Assembly (NCBI GenBank): GCA_039105265.1
Contig: JAPFFF010000182.1
Coordinates: 1 to 33,095 of the forward strand
Source: Tritrichomonas musculus
Lineage: Eukaryota > Parabasalia > Tritrichomonadida > Tritrichomonadidae
DNA length: 33,095 nucleotides
Direction of reading: 5' to 3'
Under the pieces are notes generated by a model, which searched no databases, was not told the origin of the DNA, and was given only the letters and a program-made list of their open reading frames with translations. A program made the translations under genes and the position numbers. Shown one piece after another: positions 17,976 through 27,871 of this stretch (the first letter of the stretch is position 1; each line of letters starts with the position of its first letter).

Positions 17976-19748
17976 TCATATTCTTATCACTTTGACACTT
18001 GGCGAAATTCCAAGGGATTCTGCATTGAAAAGTGAAGGAATTGAAACACTCGAAAGCGATGAACATCCACAGAAAGCAGAATCTCCAATGGATGTTACAG
18101 ATGAAGGAATTGAAACACTTGAAAGCGATGAACATCCACAGAAAGCAGAATATCTAATGGATGTTACAGATGAAGGAATTGAAACACTTGAAAGCGATGA
18201 ACATCCTTCGAAAGCACAAATTCCAATGGATGTTACAGATGAAGGAATTGAAACACTTGAAAGCGATGAACATCCTCTGAAAGCAGAATCTCCAATGGAT
18301 GTTACAGATGAAGGAATTGAAACACTTGAAAGCGATGAACATCTATAGAAAGCAAAATCTCCAATGGATGTTACAGATGAAGGAATTGAAACACTTGAAA
18401 GCGATGAACATCCACTGAAAGCACCATTTCCAATGGATGTTACAGATGAAGGAATTGAAACACTTGAAAGCGATGAACATCCTTCGAAAGCAAAATATCT
18501 AATGGATGTCACAGATGAAGGAATTGAAACACTTGAAAGCGATGAACATCCACTGAAAGCCCAATCTCCAATGGATGTCACAGATGAAGGAATTGAAACA
18601 CTTGAAAGCGATGAACATCCACTGAAAGCCCAATCTCCAATGGATGTCACAGATGAAGGAATTGAAACACTTGAAAGCGATGAACATCCACTGAAAGCAC
18701 CACCTCCAATGGATGTTACAGATGAAGGAATTGAAACACTTGAAAGCGATGAACATCCTTCGAAAGCAGAATTTCCAATGGATGTTACAGATGAAGGAAT
18801 TGAAACACTTGAAAGCGATGAACATCTACTGAAAGCAGAATTTCCAATGGATGTTACAGATGAAGGAATTGAAACACTTGAAAGCAATGAACATCTTGCA
18901 AATGATGATTCTTCGATTTCAGTTATCGAGGAGTCAAATTTCAGTGAATTTATTTCTTTGTTTTCTTGAAAATAATTATTGGTGGAGCCTGTGACAAAGA
19001 TAGAAATTGTCAATTCTGTCGTACCAGATCTTTTCAGTGATAAGACTTCGGAGTAAATTGCTTCAAATTCATCAGATGGGTATTCAATCTCAACATTAAA
19101 ATGCGAGAATTCACTCAGTTGCTCCTGAAATTCACGTGTTCTAAGAATTCCTTCGTCGTGCAGAACTTTCGTAACTTTCCACGTCGTTCCAAAAAAAGTT
19201 TTATTGGTGTCAAGCAAAAAGACAAATTTGTTGATTTTGTTGATTTTTTCTTTCAGTTTTAAAAGATCATCTTTGATCATCACTTTTTCTTCCTCGTATT
19301 TTTCTTGGAATGCTTGCTGACTGCCTTCAAGATCTATCACAGATTCTTTATCTGCCTTTTTTTCTTGATCGTCTTTGAGTTTTACAACGTCATCTTTTAT
19401 TTGCGTGATTTCTTTTTGTAGATTGAGGTCGTTGTTTTTTTCTTGCGTCTTATGGTCACTCATTTCTCTCTTTATTTCGGTAATGTTCTGCGTTAAATCT
19501 GGGATATCATTTCGTGTTATTTGGCTTATTTCTCTCTTTATTTGGCTAATGTTCTGCGTTAAATCTGGGATATCATTTCGTGTTATTTGGTTGATTTCTT
19601 TCTTCAGTTCTTCAATTTCGTTTTGAAGATTAGACGATTTTTCATCGATTAGTCGTCTTTCTTGATCCAAATTCCTTTGTGATGATTTTTTTATTTCATT
19701 GATTTCATCTTTCATCAAATTAAATTGGCAGATTAGCTGATCAAGCAT
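17976..19748 (-). CDS. Coiled-coil plus BspA-type LRR protein, copy 2
   Basis: 590 aa from ATG at 19748, the longest of the four copies. Same layout as copy 1: coiled coil with two 22-residue repeats, unique linker, twelve 23-residue LRRs, identical C-terminal cap. Differences from copy 1 include ERRLIDEK for ERQLIDEK, TKTFFG-like linker changes and RSGTTELT for RSGKTELT. The last three LRR ends (ICAFEG, RYSAFCG, DSAFCG) also occur as a block in copy 1, showing a shared history. The frame is fully open and probably functional. Confidence 0.92.
   Translation of the reverse strand: MLDQLICQFNLMKDEINEIKKSSQRNLDQERRLIDEKSSNLQNEIEELKKEINQITRNDIPDLTQNISQIKREISQITRNDIPDLTQNITEIKREMSDHKTQEKNNDLNLQKEITQIKDDVVKLKDDQEKKADKESVIDLEGSQQAFQEKYEEEKVMIKDDLLKLKEKINKINKFVFLLDTNKTFFGTTWKVTKVLHDEGILRTREFQEQLSEFSHFNVEIEYPSDEFEAIYSEVLSLKRSGTTELTISIFVTGSTNNYFQENKEINSLKFDSSITEIEESSFARCSLLSSVSIPSSVTSIGNSAFSRCSSLSSVSIPSSVTSIGNSAFEGCSSLSSVSIPSSVTSIGGGAFSGCSSLSSVSIPSSVTSIGDWAFSGCSSLSSVSIPSSVTSIGDWAFSGCSSLSSVSIPSSVTSIRYFAFEGCSSLSSVSIPSSVTSIGNGAFSGCSSLSSVSIPSSVTSIGDFAFYRCSSLSSVSIPSSVTSIGDSAFRGCSSLSSVSIPSSVTSIGICAFEGCSSLSSVSIPSSVTSIRYSAFCGCSSLSSVSIPSSVTSIGDSAFCGCSSLSSVSIPSLFNAESLGISPSVKVIRI
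18066..18893 (-). repeat. Twelve 69-bp LRR repeats (BspA copy 2)
   Basis: Twelve units of exactly 69 bp. Variable ends include NSAFSR, NSAFEG, GGAFSG, DWAFSG (twice in a row), YFAFEG, NGAFSG, DFAFYR and DSAFRG, against an almost constant framework. Confidence 0.95.
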
Positions 19749-20310
19749 TTCTTGCAAACAAAAATAAAATGTAATTTATATGGCACAAATAATTGAATAC
19801 ATAAATGGCCTCATAAAATTTTGGAAAAAAAAATTTTCAAAGGTTTAGAGAGAAAATTGAAAATCTTTTATCTTTTTAAAAGAATGAATATTTAACAAAA
19901 TAAATATAAAAATATATTCAGTAAACTCGTATAATATATAATTAAATCAAAAATATGGAGAATTAAATCTTTTTGAATAATTGATCAAGTGTTTGGTATT
20001 TACTTCCAAATTATTCAAATGCCATTGCTTTGAATGTGATTTCCTTCAAACCAAAGTGATTTGTATAATTAAAATGAGATTTTGTAATTTCATCAATATC
20101 TACACTTTCCTCTCACAATTTTTAAAAAAGGTTTTGAATGTTTTCAGATGAATTGTTTTTTATAATAAAAATAGGAATTCAGAAGTAGAAAATAAAATCA
20201 TCAAACTTTTATTGAAATTTATTATATATTAGATATCGATCATAGCTTGTTTATTTAGGTTTAAACTAAGGATATTGTTTGTAGAATTTATTAAGTTTAT
20301 CATTTGAGAT
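19749..20310. other. Spacer upstream of BspA copy 2
   Basis: Near-identical to 13611-14162; nothing recognisable. Confidence 0.5.
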
Positions 20311-21822
20311 TTATTTATGAAGGCGATATTTCATGTAATCAGGAGGATCATTAAAACAACCGCCATGTTTTTCTGACAAATGAGCATATATTGGTGAGCC
20401 ATCATCGCATGGTCCAAAACAGCAATAATGGCAGAAATGCTTTCCACATTTGCACGATATATGATTGCATCTTTCGGCTTTTTCAAAAGGTCTTTTACAG
20501 CCCGGACAAATCCTAAATCCTGGAGGCAATTCAAGAGCAAATTTGCATTTACCTGGAAAATGCTTATTTTTGGAATCCTGGACACAAAAACATATGGCAG
20601 CAGGGTTGGCTGCATTTATTTTTACCATTTTTAGGTCTAAGTAAAATTGCTCGATAATTTGGACAAAAGTCGAAATATGAAGATGAATGCAAAGATTGAT
20701 AAATAAGTGCTGAAAGCCAAGTCTTCGTTACAATAATTGACCAAGAGGAATTTCTGGACATGCTTCATCTGTGAAATTACTAAGTAAATCAATGAAATCA
20801 ATTTTTTCGGTGTTTTCACATAATATGTCCATTATTGGTTTATCTTCTTCTTGATCAAACAAGCGTTCAACGCTGTTCTTAAATGCGTCATATGCACAAG
20901 TTACACAGTAGTTTAACATTTTAACAGAACCTGTTTTTTGATATAGAGGCTTTTGAAGACAAGACAAAACTGCTGTTTCTTCACAACAATAAAAATAATC
21001 ATTAATAATTTCTTGTTCTTTTTCGTTTTCATCGATTTTCTTTTTCTCCTTCAAATTGATTGAATCGATGAAATCTTGGACAATTTCATCTTCGATGTCA
21101 TTTGGAACATATATGAGACGTGCTGTTTTGTTGATTCCCAACCTTGAATCAAGTGAAAAATTACTATTCTTGTGATTCATTGCTGACATTACTTTAGAAG
21201 TTTCATTTCATCCTGGAATAGTGAATGACTTGTAAGGAATCTTTGGTTGAGTTTCTTTGTTTGCAAGAAGTATCATTGCATTTCCAATTTCTTGTCAACT
21301 TCCACAATACTTGAAATCTGCCGTGTGAAGTTGTAAGCCTTGATTTTGGATCCATTCTTCAATTGTTTCAATAACTTCTTGCCGATTCAAAAGACAGAGA
21401 GGAACAATTTTGGATGGTATTCTGAGAATAACTTTATCGCCATTTCCAATTGCTTTTTGAACCTCCCCTGCAAAAGGAATAGCAAATTCACCTGTGAGCA
21501 ATCGAATTCTAAGAAATTCTTGATTAATATGACTTTTCTCTGATTCTTGATAATTAGATTTACTTTTAATTATAGAACCAAACTTTTTGCAAATTTCATC
21601 TATTTTGATAGCAAAATCTTCTTTTGAAATGCTGCTGCTTGCACGATGGGAAACAACAATAGAACATAATGGAATAATGTCTGGAATAAGTTCATGACGA
21701 TATTGTGTGATAGATTTTATAATATCTTCTCGTTCATCAACTTTTACATTAACTTCCATAAGTGAATCATTAACAATTAATTTATGAATTTCAAGAATTT
21801 GTTTTGGTGTGTGAATAGACAT
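20311..21822 (-). pseudogene. Decayed RBR-type E3 ubiquitin ligase gene, full length (unit 2)
   Basis: The most complete copy: about 500 codons in one frame from ATG at 21822 to TAA at 20311, interrupted by TGA at 21295-21297, TGA at 21208-21210 and TAA at 20728-20730, with no frameshift. After the unassigned N-terminal region comes a Cys-rich part (YCCEETAVLSCLQKP, LNYCVTCAYDAF) that may be RING1. The last 105 codons hold ICFCVQDSKNKHFPGKC (IBR-like) and ICPGCKRPFEKAERCN then HISCKCGKHFCHYC, a good RING2 of the RBR class. The Cys of HISC is at the place of the catalytic Cys that carries ubiquitin as a thioester. RBR enzymes transfer ubiquitin from E2 to substrate. The last open piece (from MVKINAANPAA, 20628) alone would encode IBR/RING2. 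Probably a pseudogene; readthrough cannot be excluded. Confidence 0.8.
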
Positions 21823-22015
21823 CAATTTTTGGCACTTTTTTCATTAGAAAATGATGTTTTTGTCTTTAGGGAATTTTAAGGCTATTAAATTTGAGTAGAT
21901 CTAAAAATGGAATTTTTTTAGCAATTCTATGAAAAACTTTTTGAATGAAAAATTTTAAAAAATTTTTAAAAATTTCCTATTAATATATATGAAATTAATT
22001 CTTCATTTTTAATTA
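21823..22015. promoter_or_regulatory. Divergent promoter region (unit 2)
   Basis: Near-identical counterpart of 14979-15171, with initiator-like motifs facing both ways. Confidence 0.45.
22003..22008 (+). promoter_or_regulatory. Initiator (Inr) of kinase copy 2
   Basis: TCATTT, 11 nt from its A to the ATG at 22016, as in copy 1. Confidence 0.6.
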
Positions 22016-22840
22016 ATGCATTCTATTTTAATTGATTCTGAAGAAGTTCAAATTCCTTCTTCATTCAATGGTTATATAGTTAAGAAAAAAATTGGAGAAG
22101 GATCATTTGGTTCTGTATTCAAAGTCATGAAAAAAGAAACAAAAGAAATTTTCGCAGCCAAATTTTGTTACATGAAGGAAGGAGAACAAACATTATCAGA
22201 AACATTTATTAAAAATGAAGCCAAAATTCTTTCAATAGTTAACCATCCAAATATTGTCAAGTTATACGAAGCTTTCGAAATCGAAAATGAACAAAACCAA
22301 AAATTATTCGTCATCATTGAAGAATTCTGTTCACGTGGATCATTGTTCGATTTTGTTAACGATGGTTTTCTCAAAAACAGAAGAAAGAATGAAAACAAGA
22401 GAATGATCAGAGGCTTTTTAGAAGCTGTTTCATATCTTCACAAAATGAACGTCTCTCACTGCGATATCAAATGCGAAAATATTTTGGCTGATGAAAACTA
22501 CAACACGAAATTGTGCGATTTCGGTTTTTCAATTAACTTTGATTGTCCATATGCTAAAAAGAGAAGAGGATCGCCACTATATCTCGCTCCAGAATTCTTC
22601 TTCTCAAAAGATTTCGACTTCTTCAAAGCAGAAGTTTGGTCAGTCGGTGTTGTTATTTTCGCATTCTCTCAAGGACGTTTGCCATATGAAGATATCATGA
22701 TTCATCTCGAAAGAAAGCTCGAAATTAAAATGAAAAACAAAAAATTGAAGAAAATCGTTAAACAATGCCTCACATATGACGCACATAAACGTCCAACAAT
22801 TGAATACCTCCTTAATGCAAACTATTTGAAGATCACTTAA
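22016..22840 (+). CDS. CAMK-like non-RD Ser/Thr kinase, copy 2
   Basis: 274 aa, two residues different from copies 1 and 3: Asp76 to Asn in the VDHPNIVKL segment and Val158 to Ala just after the catalytic loop. Neither touches a catalytic residue (Lys49, Glu68, Asp150, Asn155 and DFG 168-170 are kept). The few further nucleotide differences I see are silent. The same C-rich third-position codon use is seen. Expected to be active. Confidence 0.93.
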   Translation: MHSILIDSEEVQIPSSFNGYIVKKKIGEGSFGSVFKVMKKETKEIFAAKFCYMKEGEQTLSETFIKNEAKILSIVNHPNIVKLYEAFEIENEQNQKLFVIIEEFCSRGSLFDFVNDGFLKNRRKNENKRMIRGFLEAVSYLHKMNVSHCDIKCENILADENYNTKLCDFGFSINFDCPYAKKRRGSPLYLAPEFFFSKDFDFFKAEVWSVGVVIFAFSQGRLPYEDIMIHLERKLEIKMKNKKLKKIVKQCLTYDAHKRPTIEYLLNANYLKIT

Positions 22841-23756
22841 TATCAAATGGTGATATGACTTAATCATTGTTCAGTTCAGACGATGGAATTAATTCCGATA
22901 TCTTTGATTTGATTTGATTTGATTTATGTTGAAATAATTATAAATGGAGAGAAGAAATCGACCAAATTTGGATTACTTCAAGTGGATATATCTTTATTAT
23001 TAGATGATAATCTTTAAGGAGAAGTTCTTTATTATCTTATTAAAATCTTTGACCAAATAAACACCGATATCGTCAAAAGTGATTTCATGCTATCTATATC
23101 TATGATAACCGCCATTTTCTATTACATCTACTTCCATAAATGATAATATATAAGTAAAATCAAAGCGATTACTTTTTGATAAAAAGCTTCATCCATTCTG
23201 TAAGTAGCAGCATTTCTTTTTCCTTTCTTCTGGATCTTTATATAGCAACCGCTTCCATTTTATTGAATGTAAAATGACTACTAAATATATTTCTAAATAT
23301 TCATCCTATATTTCATCATGTCTCCATTATTGTTAAGGAACTTGACTTTTTTCAAAATCCAAATTTTTATTGTATTTCTTGAATGCTTTTTGAATAAGAA
23401 TCACTATTTTATAACAATGACAGATTTTTGACTCTGAGTGAATAATTTAAGTATTATACCTTACGCTTGATGCAAATGATCTTGAAAAGTATTACATAAT
23501 GAAGTATTTGCATGTAAACTATATCATAAATTCAAATCAAAATATTTTAAATGATTTTCGGACAGGCGAATAAATACGATATGTTTAAATGTCGTTGAAT
23601 GAAAAAATAGAGAGTGATCAAAAAAAAAAAAAAAAAAAAAAAAAAGTTATTTTCATCAAAAAATGTTCATTCAAAAAGAGTATATAAAAAGAATTGATGT
23701 TTTGCATCTAATATTTTTTAAAGAAGTAAGTGAAAATCAATTTTCTTTTTCTTGGA
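22841..23756. other. Long spacer with A26 tract (unit 2)
   Basis: Counterpart of 15997-16913, with the TTTGA repeats and a run of 26 A at 23620-23645. No gene seen. Confidence 0.5.
23620..23645 (+). repeat. Poly(A) tract, 26 nt (unit 2)
   Basis: Uninterrupted A run at the same place as in units 1 and 3, one base shorter. Confidence 0.95.
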
Positions 23757-24506
23757 TCAATGAAATGTCATTATTAATGTTACTTCTTTTTTCATTGTCA
23801 ATGTAGCCAAAATAGCAACGCAAATTATCACTGCAGCTGCAACAGTTGACAGTAATTTGATATTCAAAGAATTGTTTTCTGAATTGAAAACTTGATCGGC
23901 TATCTCAATTTTTGAGAACATCGTATTCATTGCATTCTTTGAATTTGAATAGAATTTGCATGACATGATCTTTAAATTATGCTTTTCTTTTGAGACTTTG
24001 ATTCTCAATCAATGAAATATGAATCATTGGCCAAATATCCTGACATGAATCAAACTTTATATAATGATTGATACTTGTGGATTCTTTTCTTGTTGGTAGC
24101 TGTTGATGAGAATACCTTCACTGCTATTGTTTGAAGTGCAAGAAGAGATGGTCATGTCACGTGCAATAAAATCACAATTTAAAACATCAACAAAATCTCC
24201 AATTGTTTGAGATTTGTAAGAACCAATTGTCGCCTTTTTAATGATAATATGAATATTGTCATTACTATCGGTGTTGTCGTATGAACTGTGCTTTTGTTAT
24301 GTACATGAATCGACAGGAAGAGCTGTGCAAGCATTGTCAACTGATTGGTGACCATCAATGCATCCTGCGCACTTGTGTCATTCGTTTTAATCTTGGATTC
24401 AGTACTTGCAACCGACAGGACATTTTTGACGCTGATTAGTTTGATCGAAGAAGAAACCATCACAATAATTTTTAATCACATCATTACAACATTTGAAATG
24501 CGAAGC
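23757..24506 (-). pseudogene. Decayed Cys-rich single-pass membrane protein (units 2/3)
   Basis: Same single-frame remnant as at 16914-17663, with the same stops and TM segment. Its ectodomain part matches unit 2 more closely than units 1 and 4 (for example the Lys-Leu-Ile-Ser variant of the overlapping reading frame). Confidence 0.6.
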
Positions 24507-24818
24507 TTTTTAATACAAAGTTCAATTCTGATGATTATTAAAAGATAGATATTTATAGGGAAATAATATTTTTAGAGCATTTTCAGTTAAAAATGGTGAA
24601 TTTGAGGTGAATTGGTTTGGATTAAATGAAAAAAGAGAAAGAAGAAATTTAGAAAATTGATTTAGTGAAGAATCCTGGCTCCGTTGGAGTTTGTAGAATA
24701 TAAACACGATTTTAACTAGATACTTACTTCAGACAATTAAAAAATTTATCGAAAAATTATTCGATTATTGGCGATTTTAATCGTCGATATATTCATCTCC
24801 ATTTGTTGCTTTCAGAAT
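24507..24818. other. Spacer between BspA copy 3 and Cys-rich pseudogene
   Basis: Counterpart of 17664-17975; nothing recognisable. Confidence 0.5.
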
Positions 24819-25961
24819 TCATATTCTTATCACTTTGACACTTGGCGAAATTCCAAGGGATTCTGCATTGAAAAGTGAAGGAATTGAAACACTTGAAAGC
24901 GATGAACATCCTTCGAAAGCAGAATCTCCAATGGATGTTACAGATGAAGGAATTGAAACACTTGAAAGCGATGAACATCTACTGAAAGCACAATTTCCAA
25001 TGGATGTTACAGATGAAGGAATTGAAACACTTGAAAGCGATGAACATCCACAGAAAGCAAATCTTCCAATGGATGTTACAGATGAAGGAATTGAAACACT
25101 TGAAAGCGATGAACATCCACTGAAAGCATAACCTCCAATGGATGTTACAGATGAAGGAATTGAAACACTTGAAAGCGATGAACATCCTCTGAAAGCACAA
25201 TTTCCAATGGATGTTACAGATGAAGGAATTGAAACACTTGAAAGCGATGAACATCCACTGAAAGCATAACCTCCAATGGATGTTACAGATGAAGGAATTG
25301 AAACACTTGAAAGCGATGAACATCCTCTGAAAGCAGAATCTCCAATGGATGTTACAGATGAAGGAATTGAAACACTTGAAAGCGATGAACATCTTGCAAA
25401 TGATGATTTTTCGATTTCAGTTATCGAGGAGTCAAATTTCAGTGAATTTATTTCGTCGTTTTCTTTAAAATAATTATTGGTGGAGCCTGTGACAAAGATA
25501 GAAATTGTCAATTCTGTCTTACCAGATCTTTTCAGTGATAAGACTTCGGAGTAAATTGCTTCAAATTCATCAGATGGGTATTCAATCTCAACATTAAAAT
25601 GCGAGAATTCACTCAGTTGCTCCTGAAATTCACGTGTTCTAAGAATTCCTTCGTCGTGCAGAACTTTCGTAACTTTCCACGTCGTTCCAAAAATAGTTTT
25701 ATTGGTGTCAAGCAAAGAGACAAATTTGTTGATTTTGTTGACTTTTTCTTTCAGTTTTAAAAGATCATCTTTGATCGTCACTTTTTCTTCCTCGTATTTT
25801 TCTTGGAATGCTTGCTGGCTGCCTTCAAGATCTATCACAGATTCTTTATCTGCCTTTTTTTCTTGATCGTCTTTGAGTTTTACAACGTCATCTTTTATTT
25901 GCGTGATTTCTTTTTGTAGATTGAGGTCGTTGTTTTTTTCTTGTGTCTTATGGTCACTCAT
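24819..25961 (-). CDS. BspA-type LRR protein copy 3, main reading frame
   Basis: 380 aa from ATG at 25961 (MSDHKTQEKNND). It holds the second half of the coiled coil, the linker, seven LRRs and the usual cap LFNAESLGISPSVKVIRI. In copies 1 and 2 this Met is internal; here a 2-bp deletion just upstream puts the N-terminal coiled coil in another frame (25954-26310). The product could still be made from this ATG, which overlaps the stop of the upstream frame (ATGAGTGA). Either a truncated LRR protein is made by internal initiation or reinitiation, or the gene is on its way to decay. The LRR frame itself has no damage. Confidence 0.75.
   Translation of the reverse strand: MSDHKTQEKNNDLNLQKEITQIKDDVVKLKDDQEKKADKESVIDLEGSQQAFQEKYEEEKVTIKDDLLKLKEKVNKINKFVSLLDTNKTIFGTTWKVTKVLHDEGILRTREFQEQLSEFSHFNVEIEYPSDEFEAIYSEVLSLKRSGKTELTISIFVTGSTNNYFKENDEINSLKFDSSITEIEKSSFARCSSLSSVSIPSSVTSIGDSAFRGCSSLSSVSIPSSVTSIGGYAFSGCSSLSSVSIPSSVTSIGNCAFRGCSSLSSVSIPSSVTSIGGYAFSGCSSLSSVSIPSSVTSIGRFAFCGCSSLSSVSIPSSVTSIGNCAFSRCSSLSSVSIPSSVTSIGDSAFEGCSSLSSVSIPSLFNAESLGISPSVKVIRI
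24909..25391 (-). repeat. Seven 69-bp LRR repeats (BspA copy 3)
   Basis: Seven units of 69 bp with ends DSAFRG, GYAFSG, NCAFRG, GYAFSG, RFAFCG, NCAFSR and DSAFEG. The smallest array of the four. Confidence 0.95.
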
Positions 25962-26310
25962 CTCTCTTTATTTCGGTAATGTTCTGGTTTAAACCTGGGA
26001 TATCATTTCGTGTTATTTGGCTTATTTCTCTCTTTATTTCGGTAATGTTCTGCGTTAAATCTGGGATATCATTTCGTGTTATTTGGCTTATTTCTCTCTT
26101 TATTTGGCTAATGTTCTGCGTTAAATCTGGGATATCATTTCGTGTTATTTGGTTGATTTCTTTCTTCAGTTCTTCAATTTCGTTTTGAAGATTAGACGAT
26201 TTTTCATCGATTAGTCGTCTTTCTTGATCCAAATTCCTTTGTGATGATTTTTTTATTTCATTGATTTCATCTTTCATCAAATTAAATTGGCAGATTAGCT
26301 GATCAAGCAT
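25954..26310 (-). CDS. N-terminal coiled-coil fragment of BspA copy 3
   Basis: 118 codons from ATG at 26310 (MLDQLICQFNLMKDEINEIK) to TGA at 25954. It carries three 22-residue repeats with the RNDIPDLTQN core, one more than the other copies. It runs into a stop because of the 2-bp deletion shared with copy 4, and overlaps the downstream ATG by 8 nt. Probably a fragment of a broken gene rather than an independent gene, but it has the native start. Confidence 0.65.
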   Translation of the reverse strand: MLDQLICQFNLMKDEINEIKKSSQRNLDQERRLIDEKSSNLQNEIEELKKEINQITRNDIPDLTQNISQIKREISQITRNDIPDLTQNITEIKREISQITRNDIPGLNQNITEIKRDE

Positions 26311-26861
26311 TTCTTGCAAACAAAAATAAAATGTAATTTATATGGCACAAATAATTGAATACATAAATGGCCTCATAAAATTTTGGAAAAAAAAATTTTC
26401 AAAGGTTTAGAGAGAAAATTGAAAATCTTTTATCTTTTTAAAAGAATGAATATTTAACAAAATAAATATAAAAATATATTCAGTAAACTCGTATAATATA
26501 TAATTAAATCAAAAATATGGAGAATTAAATCTTTTTGAATAATTGATCAAGTGTTTGGTATTTACTTCCAAATTATTCAAATGCCATTGCTTTGAATGTG
26601 ATTTCCTTCAAACCAAAGTGATTTGTATAATTAAAATGAGATTTTGTAATTTCATCAATATCTACACTTTCCTCTCACAATTTTTAAAAAAGGTTTTGAA
26701 TGTTTTCAGATGAATTGTTTTTTATAATAAAAATAGGAATTCTAAAGCAGAAAATAAAATCATCAAACTTTTATTGAAATTAATTATATATTAGATATCG
26801 ATCATAGCTTGTTTATTTAGGTTTAAACTAAGGATATTGTTTGTAGAATTTATTAAGTTTA
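26311..26861. other. Spacer upstream of BspA copy 3
   Basis: Near-identical to 13611-14162 (with TCTAAAGCAG in place of TCAGAAGTAG); nothing recognisable. Confidence 0.5.
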
Positions 26862-27677
26862 TCATTTGAGATTATTTTCGTTTTCATCGATTTTCTTTTT
26901 CTCCTTCAAATTGATTGAATCGATGAAATCTTGGACAATTTCATCTTCGATGTCATTTGGAACATATATGAGACGTGCTGTTTTGTTGATTCCCAACCTT
27001 GAATCAAGTGAAAAATTACTATTCTTGTGATTCATTGCTGACATTACTTTAGAAGTTTCATTTCATCCTGGAATAGTGAATGACTTGTAAGGAATCTTTG
27101 GTTGAGTTTCTTTGTTTGCAAGAAGTATCATTGCATTTCCAATTTCTTGTGAACTTCCACAATACTTGAAATCTGCCGTGTGAAGTTGTAAGCCTTGATT
27201 TTGGATCCATTCTTCAATTGTTTCAATAACTTCTTGTCGATTCAAAAGACAAAGAGGAACAATTTTGGATGGTATTCTGAGAATAACTTTATCGCCATTT
27301 CCAATTGCTTTTTGAACCTCCCCTGCAAAAGGAATAGCAAATTCACCTGTGAGCAATCGAATTCTAAGAAATCCTTGATTAATATGACTTTTCTCTGATT
27401 CTTGATAATTAGATTTACTTTTGATTATAGAACCAAACTTTTTGCAAATTTCATCTATTTTGATAGCAAAATCTTCTTTTGAAATGCTGCTGCTTGCGCG
27501 ATGGGAAACAACAATAGAACATAATGGAATAATGTCTGGAATAAGTTCATGACGATATTGTGTGATAGATTTTATAATATCTTCTCGTTCATCAACTTTT
27601 ACATTAACTTCCATAAGTGAATCATTAACAATTAATTTATGAATTTCAAGAATTTGTTTTGGTGTATGAATAGACAT
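26862..27677 (-). pseudogene. Decayed RBR-type E3 ligase gene, truncated (unit 3)
   Basis: Same truncation as unit 1, with the RING part deleted. The first in-frame TGA of units 1 and 2 is a Ser codon (TCA) here, so the first reading frame is 204 codons from ATG at 27677 and continues SSQEIGNAMILLANKE to TGA at 27063-27065. After that stop the same frame resumes (NETSKVMSAMNHKN) to 26862. It is the least interrupted copy of the N-terminal part but has no catalytic region. Confidence 0.8.
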
Positions 27678-27871
27678 CAATTTTTGGCACTTTTTTCATT
27701 AGAAAATGATGTTTTTGTCTTTAGGGAATTTTAAGGCTATTAAATTTGAGTAGATCTAAAAATGGAATTTCTTTTAGCAATTCTATGAAAAACTTTTTGA
27801 ATGAAAAATTTTAAAAAATTTTTAAAAATTTCCTATTAATATATATGAAATTAATTCTTCATTTTTAATTA
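27678..27871. promoter_or_regulatory. Divergent promoter region (unit 3)
   Basis: Counterpart of 14979-15171. Confidence 0.45.
27859..27864 (+). promoter_or_regulatory. Initiator (Inr) of kinase copy 3
   Basis: TCATTT, 11 nt from its A to the ATG at 27872. Confidence 0.6.

Larger units (their letters stand above)
17192..24034. repeat. Tandem array unit 2 (6843 bp)
   Basis: Same content as unit 1. It is longer because the BspA gene has two more LRRs (138 bp) and because the RBR pseudogene keeps about 705 bp that units 1 and 3 lack. Start ATATCCTGACATG at 17192. Confidence 0.93.

Noticed and set aside
20311-21822. Genome-wide reassignment of TGA or TAA as sense codons
   Set aside because: All intact genes here end at TAA, TAG or TGA with no protein-like sequence beyond, the parabasalid code is standard as far as known, and the stop-rich frames have paralogous sense codons (TGA versus TCA). 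Local readthrough is left open as a finding.
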